DNA from: an uncultured Paracoccaceae bacterium
Lineage (GTDB): Bacteria; Pseudomonadota; Alphaproteobacteria; Rhodobacterales; Rhodobacteraceae
DNA: 6,319 nucleotides
Direction: 5' to 3'
Assembly (NCBI GenBank): GCA_937132145.1
Contig: CAKZNY010000134.1
Coordinates: 1 to 6,319, forward strand
The position numbers and the translations under genes are program-made. Shown here in pieces: positions 1-5,528 of the stretch. Each line of letters opens with the position of its first letter. Positions within the stretch are counted from its first letter, which is position 1. The notes beneath the pieces are model-generated. The model ran no database searches. It was not told where the DNA came from and saw only the letters and a list, made by a program, of their open reading frames with translations.

Positions 1-164
1 TTCGGGTTTTGCAACAACATCTGTTGGCGGCGTTGCTTCAATGTCACATCATAGTAATCGGTCATGCCATCGAAGCCAATAACCTCGAACCCCTCATCCA
101 GAAGCATTTGACATAAATGATAACCAATAAAACCGGCCGAACCTGTAACGAAAACCTTGCGCAT
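1..164 (-). CDS. NAD-dependent epimerase, UDP-glucuronate 4-epimerase-like (N-terminal 54 residues, cut by window edge)
   Basis: This is a short-chain dehydrogenase/reductase-type sugar-nucleotide epimerase, probably interconverting UDP-glucuronate and UDP-galacturonate in the cytoplasm for acidic polysaccharide synthesis. The visible start is MRKVFVTGSAGFIGYHL. It carries the dinucleotide-binding GxxGxxG motif (GSAGFIG, about residues 8-14) after the first beta strand. An acidic residue follows at the end of the second strand (GFDGMTDYYDV). The DYYDV-LK-RR segment is typical of the UDP-glucuronate epimerase branch rather than GalE. The ATG at 164 lies only 4 bases after the ugd stop codon, so the two genes are almost certainly cotranscribed, and the enzyme would act on the product of Ugd. 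The ribosome site is weak (GAAAG inside the end of ugd), which suggests translational coupling. The catalytic YxxxK lies outside the window, so the exact substrate is inferred from the N-terminus and the neighbour. Confidence 0.9.
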   Translation of the reverse strand, partial: MRKVFVTGSAGFIGYHLCQMLLDEGFEVIGFDGMTDYYDVTLKQRRQQMLLQNP

Positions 165-168
165 AGTA

Positions 169-1485
169 TTAACTTTCTATTGTTCCTTTGCCGACGCTGG
201 TAAGTGTCAGGCCAGCCGCACTAACTTCTTCCGGCGGATAGATGTTCCGTAGGTCTATGAACACAGAAGTGGTTAACAATTTCTTAATTCGTGCAAGATC
301 AAGTCCACGGAAAGCATTCCATTCAGTGATAATCACCAACGCATCGGCACCATCCGCGGCCTCATAAGCATCATCCACCCAGTCAACACGGGCGAGCAAC
401 TTGCGTGCCTCCGCCCCGCCTTCGGGATCGCAAGCGGTGATGCTGGCACCCGCCGCGATCAGTTCGGGGAGGATCACGAGGCTAGGCGCGTCGCGCATAT
501 CATCGGTGTTCGGCTTGAAAGTCACGCCCAGAACGGCGATGCGTTTACCTTTAACGCTGCCCCCACAAGCGGCGATAATTTTGTCAACCATGTTCAATTT
601 TCGCGCATCATTCACCGCAACAACCGTTTCGATAATGCGTTGGGGTGCGCCGTACCGCTGCCCGGTTTGCACCAGCGCCAACGTGTCTTTGGGAAAACAA
701 CTGCCGCCGTAACCCGGGCCTGCGTGCAAGAACTTGCCCCCGATTCGGGTATCAAGGCCAATACCTTTGGCGACTTGTTGTACGTCCCCGCCGGTTTTTT
801 CGCAAAGATCGGCGATTTCGTTAATGAAGGTTATTTTCATCGCAAGGAATGCATTCGCCGCATATTTGATCGTCTCGGCCGTTTCCAGATCGGTTACCAT
901 GACGGGCGTTTCACGGATGTTAAGGGGGCGATAAATATTGCGCATCACGGCCTCGGCCTTAGCGGATTCGACGCCCACGATTATACGGTCGGGGCGCATG
1001 AAATCCTCGATCGCGGAGCCTTCACGAAGGAACTCCGGATTAGAGACAATTTCAAATGCAGCCTTGGGATTGCAACCGGCGATGATCCGTTTGATCTCGC
1101 GGTTCGTGCCTATGGGGACGGTGGATTTGGTGATGATAACTGTATCAGTCGAAAGTTTTTCACCCAATTCTCGTGCGGTGTCATAGATGTAAGTTAGGTC
1201 GGCAAAGCCATCCCCGCGTCGTGCAGGCGTTCCGACCGCAATGAAAACCGCGTCCGCATCGATGATCGAGGTTGCGAGGTCATCCGAAAACTCCAACCGC
1301 CCTTCACTGATGTTTCGCGCCAATAACACATCAAGGCCCGGCTCGAAAATGGGAACTTTACCAGCGCGAAGTTTGGCTAGTTTTTCTTGGTCCTTTTCGA
1401 CACAAATGACTTGATGGCCGAAGTCTGAAAAGCATACACCCGAAACTAATCCTACGTAGCCCGCGCCGATCATTACAATTTTCAA
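169..1485 (-). CDS. ugd: UDP-glucose 6-dehydrogenase
   Basis: This cytoplasmic enzyme oxidises UDP-glucose to UDP-glucuronate with two NAD+, supplying uronic acid precursors for capsule, exopolysaccharide or lipopolysaccharide. All family landmarks are visible in the 438 residues. The N-terminal NAD-binding domain has GAGYVG (7-12) and a strand ending in E30. NPEFLREG (149-156) and K207/N211 (ETIKYAANAF) line the substrate site. The catalytic cysteine C263 lies in GGSCFPKD (260-267). The C-terminal UDP-binding domain includes GVTFKPNTDDMRDAPS (320-335). Length is normal. The start is a TTG at 1485-1483: an in-frame TAG lies four codons upstream with no other start codon between. The next ATG (residue 5) would delete most of the first beta strand. 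AGGAG sits 6 bases upstream. The gene lies 77 bases after the sensor kinase and directly precedes the epimerase. Whether it has its own promoter is not clear from sequence. Confidence 0.97.
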   Translation of the reverse strand: MKIVMIGAGYVGLVSGVCFSDFGHQVICVEKDQEKLAKLRAGKVPIFEPGLDVLLARNISEGRLEFSDDLATSIIDADAVFIAVGTPARRGDGFADLTYIYDTARELGEKLSTDTVIITKSTVPIGTNREIKRIIAGCNPKAAFEIVSNPEFLREGSAIEDFMRPDRIIVGVESAKAEAVMRNIYRPLNIRETPVMVTDLETAETIKYAANAFLAMKITFINEIADLCEKTGGDVQQVAKGIGLDTRIGGKFLHAGPGYGGSCFPKDTLALVQTGQRYGAPQRIIETVVAVNDARKLNMVDKIIAACGGSVKGKRIAVLGVTFKPNTDDMRDAPSLVILPELIAAGASITACDPEGGAEARKLLARVDWVDDAYEAADGADALVIITEWNAFRGLDLARIKKLLTTSVFIDLRNIYPPEEVSAAGLTLTSVGKGTIES

Positions 1486-1496
1486 GAAATGCTCCT
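1486..1496 (-). promoter_or_regulatory. Ribosome binding site fixing the TTG start of ugd
   Basis: On the minus strand AGGAG (1496-1492) is followed by the 6-base spacer CATTTC and then the TTG at 1485. This is good Shine-Dalgarno spacing and is the main reason to choose TTG over the ATG four codons later, which would be 18 bases from the AGGAG. Confidence 0.8.
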
Positions 1497-1513
1497 AACA
1501 AAATATGTGTTTG

Positions 1514-1535
1514 CTGTTCTATGGCATAGAAACAG
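1514..1535. repeat. Imperfect dyad in the gap before ugd
   Basis: CTGTT-CTATG-G-CATAG-A-AACAG forms two 5-base arms on each side with a single-base bulge and a one-base centre. It lies in the 77-base gap between the sensor kinase stop (1563) and ugd. It could be an operator, a weak processing hairpin or an attenuator. There is no U-tract immediately after it on the minus strand, so a classical intrinsic terminator is unlikely. I cannot identify a convincing -35/-10 pair in the gap. Confidence 0.4.
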
Positions 1536-1562
1536 AAAAGGGTTAACGTATTATTCTCGTAT

Positions 1563-2906
1563 TTAGATAAGTTGCCACATAATTGTGACAGATAATCCAC
1601 CAAGACGGGATTTCGAGAGGGTGAATTCGACCCCGTAACTCTCGGCCATATCTGCACAAATCGCAAGGCCGAGACCTGTGCCTTGAACCGATGCGTCCAG
1701 CCGTTCGCCACGTGCAAGGATGGTTGGCAACATGTCGTCAGGAACGCCGGGGCCATCGTCCTCGATTGTAATAGAAGCCCGACCGTCGGGGTGGGTTTTG
1801 CCGTGAATCCGAACCTGTGATTTCGCCCATTTTCGGGCGTTATCAAAAATATTTCCCAGCATTTCAGATAGGTCATGTGCGTCAAAAGGCGTGTTCAAAT
1901 CGTCAGGTATATCAACGTGCCATTCCAAAGGTTCCTCGCGCGGGAAGCGGCGGATGGTGCTGACCATTTTATCAACAACCGGAGCGGCTGGGGTTTTGAC
2001 GTTGGAGGGGACCTGCGTGCGGACGCGGGCCAACTCACGCTCTATATAATGGCGCATTGAGGCAACTTGCGTGTCTATCTCGTCCGCTTGTTCGGCTTGG
2101 TTAACTTTTCGTAAATCCCGCGCGATGGTTTGCATGACGGTTAACGGCGTTTTAAGACCGTGCGCCAAGTCGCTGGCACGTTCGCGGGCATCGGACAGGG
2201 AAGTTTTGTGCAACGTTAACAGTTCGTTAACCTCGTTGGCCAAGGGCTGCACTTCGCTTGGGAAGGGGCCCTCCAGCTTACTTTCGGCACCGGAGCGCAC
2301 TTGTTCGACTTTCTTGCGCAAGGTCTCCAACGGAACCAAACCGAGGCGAACTTGCACCCACGATGCAAGGATCAGCCCGAGGAACATGAGCGCAAGCCAC
2401 AGGATAAATGCCGAGCGGAATTTGGCGGTGGCCTCGATAACCTCGGATTCATTTGTGGCAACCGATAGGGTGATGGCGCGTTGTTGAGTGTCGTCACCAA
2501 TCAGGATTGTCCAGCCGGTGATCAAAAGCGGGACGCCTTGATTCGAGTCAACTTCGATGCGGGTTTGCTGACCGGCGACCGGATTTACGGGGAAATCATA
2601 AGATCCCCCCCACAGGGAACGCGAAACGACGGTTTGTTTTTCCGGCTCTACCGCCTGCCAGTAGAGACCGCTGAAAGGCAGGCTAAAGCGTTGATTTTCC
2701 AAAGGTTCAACGAAAATTCTGCCGTCTTCCTCGATTGACAGATTCGCGGTTATCTGGATCAGATCGCGGTCCAGTTCAGCGAAAATACGTTCCTCGAAAA
2801 AATCATGAAACAGGGTGTTTAAGACAAATGTTGTCGCAATCAGGGCCACCGAAATCGAGAGGCAGGAAAGAAGAATAAGTCTGAGAGCGAGCGACGATGT
2901 TTTCAT
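1563..2906 (-). CDS. PhoQ-like transmembrane sensor histidine kinase
   Basis: This inner-membrane histidine kinase should phosphorylate the response regulator encoded just upstream. In its 447 residues, membrane segment 1 is at about 8-31 and a periplasmic sensor region of roughly 130 residues follows (32-163). Membrane segment 2 is at about 164-184, followed by a HAMP-like linker (185-235). The H-box DLAHGLKTP has phospho-acceptor H249. The ATPase domain has an N-box (NIFDNARKWA, N352 and N356), a G1 box (DDGPGVP, 383-389) and a G2 box (GTGLGLAI, 409-416). The H-box form resembles PhoQ and rhizobial FeuQ. The periplasmic region shows no recognisable ligand motif, and the signal is unknown. 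The ATG at 2906 has AGAGGA 7 bases upstream and lies 3 bases after the regulator stop codon. All catalytic boxes are intact, in contrast with the frameshifted partner gene. Confidence 0.95.
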   Translation of the reverse strand: MKTSSLALRLILLSCLSISVALIATTFVLNTLFHDFFEERIFAELDRDLIQITANLSIEEDGRIFVEPLENQRFSLPFSGLYWQAVEPEKQTVVSRSLWGGSYDFPVNPVAGQQTRIEVDSNQGVPLLITGWTILIGDDTQQRAITLSVATNESEVIEATAKFRSAFILWLALMFLGLILASWVQVRLGLVPLETLRKKVEQVRSGAESKLEGPFPSEVQPLANEVNELLTLHKTSLSDARERASDLAHGLKTPLTVMQTIARDLRKVNQAEQADEIDTQVASMRHYIERELARVRTQVPSNVKTPAAPVVDKMVSTIRRFPREEPLEWHVDIPDDLNTPFDAHDLSEMLGNIFDNARKWAKSQVRIHGKTHPDGRASITIEDDGPGVPDDMLPTILARGERLDASVQGTGLGLAICADMAESYGVEFTLSKSRLGGLSVTIMWQLI

Positions 2907-2909
2907 TCA

Positions 2910-3353
2910 TCAATCCTCTTCGATGATATATCCAAAACCGCGGCGGGTCTGAATTACATCGGTTTTTAATTTGCGGCGCAAACGGCCCAGAAGGACCTCT
3001 ATGGCATTACTGTCAGGTTCCTGATCTTGAAAATAGATGTTTGTCGCCAGCTCTTCTTGCGAAATCACCCGCCCGCGATTGTGTAGAAGATAGTTGAGAA
3101 GTTTGAATTCCAGCGGGGTTACATTGATCGGAGCGCCATCGACGCTGACCCGCATTTGACGCGTATCCAGCAATAGCGGGCCAGCATTAAGTTGCGTCTT
3201 CTTTTCCGTACCATTTCGGCGCAGCAACGCACGCAAGCGGGCAACCAGTTCTTCCATGTGGAACGGTTTAACCAGATAATCGTCGGCCCCGGCATCAATC
3301 CCGTCAACGCGTTCCGCCCAACTGCCTTTGGCCGTTAGCAGGATAACCGGCAT
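2910..3353 (-). CDS. Downstream frame of the broken response regulator (partial receiver plus winged-helix domain)
   Basis: If the sequence is correct as given, the longest ATG-initiated product of the broken regulator is 147 residues, equivalent to residues 73-219 of the restored protein. It keeps T79, K101 and the whole OmpR-type winged-helix domain (about 50-145 of this fragment), including TPLEFKLLNYL and the recognition-helix region before RRKLK. It lacks the phosphorylated D51 and the acidic pocket, so it could not be switched by the kinase. A weak GAG about 9 bases before the ATG could allow internal initiation. Whether it is made is unknown; I regard it mainly as the tail of the gene above. 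Confidence 0.45.
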   Translation of the reverse strand: MPVILLTAKGSWAERVDGIDAGADDYLVKPFHMEELVARLRALLRRNGTEKKTQLNAGPLLLDTRQMRVSVDGAPINVTPLEFKLLNYLLHNRGRVISQEELATNIYFQDQEPDSNAIEVLLGRLRRKLKTDVIQTRRGFGYIIEED

Positions 3354-3517
3354 GTTTACGTGCTCGTTCCGCCAATTGCGCAGGACGCTTAATCCATCAA
3401 GTTTGGGCAGGCCAATGTCCAGAATGGCGGCGGAATAATTCTCTGTGCTGCCACGGAACCACGCATCTTCGCCGTCCGTGGAAATCTCGGGGATGAACCC
3501 TAGTGCGCCAATACGTC

Positions 3518-3521
3518 TTTT
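3518..3521 (-). other. Frameshift site: A4 run in the response regulator gene
   Basis: On the minus strand the bases read TCA-ATA-AAA-GAC in the starting frame. One extra A gives ATA-AAA-AGA-CGT and rejoins the frame that encodes the rest of the receiver domain. A homopolymer is a usual place for replication slippage or base-calling errors. Confidence 0.85.
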
Positions 3522-3567
3522 ATTGACTCCGCGATTTTAACCTCGTCTTCAACGATTAGAATTCGCA

Positions 3568-4083
3568 TCAGCAGCCCACAATTTTTTCGATTAATCCGGT
3601 TCTTGCCGACACGATCACCGTTTCCAGATGTCCAGCGGCCGATATGGCCTTGAACCGGTAACGGGGGCGCCAGCGGAATCCGGTAAACTCGATTCCGATA
3701 ACTTTGCCTGAATAGTTACTGATAAACTCTGGCCATATTGCCTCAAGCGGTTTGGCATAGCCAGCCTCAACCGCTTTTTGCGCGCCATCGATGTCAGATT
3801 GCGAGATGGTAATTGGTTGATTAGCCTCGCTGGCAGTGGCTTTTCGGCAAGAGTCACTTTTTTGAACATCAGCCTCGACAGTATCAACATCGCTTGGGGG
3901 ACTCGGCGGAGTCGGAGGGGTTGCGTATGAACCACCGCCTGACACGTTAGAGCTAGACGAAGCCCGCGCCCCGCTTAGCATCACGATTTCCGGCACGATA
4001 TACGCCGTGGCCACTACTAATCCCAGTCGACGCATCGCGGCGCGGCGCGATGGGTTTTCGAGGGGGTTCGGCGTCTTGGACAT
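3568..4083 (-). CDS. Exported PepSY-like protein with Tat-type leader, upstream of the two-component system
   Basis: This 171-residue protein is probably periplasmic. The leader has a twin-arginine motif (SRRAAM, from residue 12), a hydrophobic stretch (20-36) and an AxA cleavage site (ARA, 39-41). A Ser/Gly segment follows, then a Pro-rich triplet linker (TPPTPPSPPS, 55-64). Residues about 93-170 look PepSY-like: a helix (SQSDIDGAQKAVEAG), then strands matching the family pattern (GKVIGIEF, RYRFKAI, HLETVIVSARTGLIEKI). Cysteines are at C79 and C171. The start lies 21 bases after the HprK-like gene, and the stop overlaps the regulator ATG (TGATG). PepSY proteins often sit beside PhoPQ-type systems. 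In Sinorhizobium meliloti the small periplasmic FeuN, encoded next to FeuPQ, restrains that pathway. A similar modulator role here is inference from position and fold. The leader matches that of the 5906-5529 protein. Confidence 0.85.
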   Translation of the reverse strand: MSKTPNPLENPSRRAAMRRLGLVVATAYIVPEIVMLSGARASSSSNVSGGGSYATPPTPPSPPSDVDTVEADVQKSDSCRKATASEANQPITISQSDIDGAQKAVEAGYAKPLEAIWPEFISNYSGKVIGIEFTGFRWRPRYRFKAISAAGHLETVIVSARTGLIEKIVGC

Positions 4084-4104
4084 ATCAGGTACTCTTTAAA
4101 TAGG

Positions 4105-5370
4105 TTATACGGGCAACGTTGCCTCAATTTCCGGTGTTTGGCAAACCGTGTTCGCTTTTTGCAACAACCCGTTGCGGGCGAATTCGGTGAATGTGGCGAT
4201 AACATCGCGGCGAATGTCCTCGGCGGGGTGGTCGGGAAACACCGCGCAGAGCATTTCGATTGCCTCAATCGTGCTGGTTGGTTCCTCCAGTAAACGCCAG
4301 ATGTTAACGGCCCCGTCATTCAGATAATGGATGCTTTTTCCGTTATGGCCGGTCAGGAACCGTTTGCCGTCGCTGGATACTTCTTCAATGCCGCTGGCGT
4401 GGATAAAACTGCCCTCGGAAATGTCGAGAGCTTCCGGCGTGAAATCCGTTTCAAGCGCGGATTTGAACGCGGTATTGTCCAAATCGGTGGGAAAGGTCGC
4501 GGCGGCTTGATCCCATTCCCGAAAGCAGGCTTCCAACAGGTCAACCGCCTGTTCCGCATCGTCATATATAAGGCGATAGGCCGGTGCGGATTTTGTAATG
4601 AAGCCCAGCATTTTCAGAATTACGGCTGCGTTCATAGCACGGGAAAAGTTCTGTTTGATCAGGGCGGTAAGTGCATCGGCTTCAGACACAGGCTCTATGG
4701 ATGCCGCTGCACCTTCGGTACGTTCAAGAAACACGAGGCTGCCGATTGGGGCGGTATCGCCGAAATTGGCCAACTCGCCGATTAGGGGGGTAACGAACTG
4801 ATATTGACGGTTTTGTATCATCGAACGATTCTGGATGTAATTTAATGCGTTGGCCCCGATTTGATCGGGGAGGGGTAGGCGTAGACGCGGAGATATTCCG
4901 CTGGATATACCGCTGAGCAGGCCGTCATCCGTGACCTTCAATGGCAAGAAATCATCGGTAAAAACTGTTTTGCCAGCAGCAGCGAGGGCAACCGTAAGGG
5001 TGCTTTTACCCGCGCGCCGTGTGCTTGGGAAAATTACCAGCCGTCCGGCGAATTCAATCGCGGCACCGTGCAGGCACAAAAGGCTGGTGTCTTGACGCAG
5101 GCGTGCCCATGCAAGTTCGACAATCAAGGAACACAGGGTGTTTGCCGGGTCTTTGAAGGTTGTCGGATTATCCATGAAGGGCGATGCGATTACGTATTTA
5201 TTTCCGGTCAGCGTGACACTTGAGAAACTGGAGTCTTCGTCCTGCTGGACGATTGCATGGGGCCAATGCGGGAACACAACAGGCAAGGCGCTAACGAACT
5301 TTTGGTCGACGTTCAGCGCGACAGTCGCGTCGAGGCCGTCAAACTTCAGATGTCCTGTAATCATGTTCAT
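4105..5370 (-). CDS. HprK-like P-loop protein fused to a C-terminal PqqD-like (RRE) domain
   Basis: This 421-residue protein is predicted cytoplasmic, with no signal peptide or membrane segment seen. The central part resembles HPr kinase-like P-loop proteins: CLHGAAIEF (99-107), a variant Walker A at 114-124 (FPSTRRAGKST) and a Walker-B-like TDDFLPL (138-144). The first Walker A glycine is replaced by S116; G121, K122 and S123 are kept. Residues about 323-404 look like PqqD, the small winged-helix fold also called the RiPP recognition element, with a LNDGAVNIWRLL core. True HprK phosphorylates HPr on serine, but related proteins have other targets, including lasso-peptide precursors. No substrate can be assigned here. 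The start at 5370 is preceded by AGG with an 8-base spacer; the second Met (residue 3) is less well placed. It heads the tight gene run that includes the PepSY protein and two-component system. Confidence 0.85.
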   Translation of the reverse strand: MNMITGHLKFDGLDATVALNVDQKFVSALPVVFPHWPHAIVQQDEDSSFSSVTLTGNKYVIASPFMDNPTTFKDPANTLCSLIVELAWARLRQDTSLLCLHGAAIEFAGRLVIFPSTRRAGKSTLTVALAAAGKTVFTDDFLPLKVTDDGLLSGISSGISPRLRLPLPDQIGANALNYIQNRSMIQNRQYQFVTPLIGELANFGDTAPIGSLVFLERTEGAAASIEPVSEADALTALIKQNFSRAMNAAVILKMLGFITKSAPAYRLIYDDAEQAVDLLEACFREWDQAAATFPTDLDNTAFKSALETDFTPEALDISEGSFIHASGIEEVSSDGKRFLTGHNGKSIHYLNDGAVNIWRLLEEPTSTIEAIEMLCAVFPDHPAEDIRRDVIATFTEFARNGLLQKANTVCQTPEIEATLPV

Positions 5371-5386
5371 ATTATAGACCTATATA
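5371..5386 (-). promoter_or_regulatory. Ribosome site of the HprK-like gene embedded in a palindrome
   Basis: On the minus strand TATAGGTCTATA (5384-5373) has perfect 5-base arms, TATAG and CTATA, around GT. The AGG at 5381-5379, the only Shine-Dalgarno-like bases near the ATG at 5370, straddles the first arm and the centre. The palindrome could be a protein-binding site or a weak RNA structure affecting initiation. With only 5-base AT-rich arms and a two-base centre, a stable RNA hairpin is doubtful. Confidence 0.4.
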
Positions 5387-5391
5387 CGATA

Positions 5392-5423
5392 ATTCCTCCC
5401 TCCACGAAAGCGAAGGGAGGAAT
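5392..5423 (-). terminator. Strong hairpin between the Ser-rich gene and the HprK-like gene
   Basis: Perfect 10-base arms ATTCCTCCCT (5392-5401) and AGGGAGGAAT (5414-5423) enclose a 12-base loop that contains a further CG-AAAG-CG mini-hairpin. It lies about 105 bases after the stop of the Ser-rich gene and 22 bases before the HprK-like ATG. Neither strand has a clear U-tract after the stem, so it may be a weak terminator, a partial attenuator between the two genes, or an RNA-stabilising structure. It is the most stable dyad in the window by eye. Confidence 0.55.
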
Positions 5424-5428
5424 ATGTT

Positions 5429-5457
5429 GTTCAACCAGTACTGCGTTATGGTTCAAC
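5429..5457. repeat. Direct heptamer repeat GTTCAAC, 22 bases apart
   Basis: GTTCAAC occurs at 5429-5435 and again at 5451-5457, exactly 22 bases apart start to start, or about two helical turns. This is the kind of same-face spacing used by OmpR-family regulators or other direct-repeat binders. A related GTTCAAAC lies at 5926-5933 upstream of the Ser-rich gene. Function is unproven and a 7-base repeat can arise by chance. Confidence 0.35.
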
Positions 5458-5477
5458 GAAACTTCCCCATCCATTTT

Positions 5478-5497
5478 ATATCAAGTTTGGTTGATAT
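5478..5497. repeat. Perfect inverted repeat ATATCAA-N6-TTGATAT
   Basis: Seven-base arms at 5478-5484 and 5491-5497 enclose GTTTGG. The site lies 31 bases after the Ser-rich gene stop and about 108 bases before the HprK-like start. Arm length and spacing fit an operator for a dimeric regulator. The AT-rich stem without a U-tract argues against a terminator. Confidence 0.4.
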
Positions 5498-5528
5498 TTA
5501 GGAGCGGTTATTTGCATTGAAATCTTGC

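Larger units (their letters stand above)
2910..3568 (-). pseudogene. OmpR/PhoP-family response regulator, disrupted by a one-base frameshift
   Basis: This is the DNA-binding partner of the adjacent PhoQ-like kinase. The ATG at 3568 opens with MRILIVEDEVKIAESIK, a canonical receiver start with acidic residues E7 and D8. That frame stops at a TAG (3502-3500) after 22 codons. From position 3518 the other frame continues as R-R-I-G-A-L-G-F and is open to the stop at 2910. Adding one A to the A4 run (3521-3518) restores a 219-residue protein, the usual family length. Its residues fall at the standard places: D51 (ILDIGLP), T79 (LLTA) and K101 (VKPF). The C-terminal winged helix ends with RRGFGYI. 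The start overlaps the PepSY gene stop (TGATG), so translation is coupled. Either this is a genuine mutation or a homopolymer base-call error; the intact downstream frame argues for a recent event or an error. Confidence 0.9.

Noticed and set aside
640..1197. Open frame of 185 codons on the plus strand inside ugd
   Set aside because: It is antisense to a fully conserved UDP-glucose dehydrogenase, has no recognisable domain, and its composition mirrors the codon pattern of the real gene.
1358..1885. Open frame of 175 codons on the minus strand spanning the kinase end and ugd start
   Set aside because: It overlaps two well-supported genes in another frame, and its product (rich in Cys, Arg and Pro) resembles no family.
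3510..3530. Programmed -1 ribosomal frameshift as an explanation for the regulator break
   Set aside because: The lysine AAA codon could slip on the A4 run, but the bases do not form a canonical X XXY YYZ heptamer (AATAAAA), and I saw no obvious stimulatory stem just downstream. Programmed shifting is not known for this family, so an indel or base-call error is simpler.
4327..4785. Open frame of 152 codons on the plus strand opposite the HprK-like gene
   Set aside because: It is antisense to the PqqD and kinase-like region, which has clear motifs; no ribosome site or domain is seen.
5392..5423. Riboswitch before the HprK-like gene
   Set aside because: The 10-base-pair hairpin is a simple stem-loop with no conserved aptamer core that I recognise; terminator or attenuator is the more modest reading.
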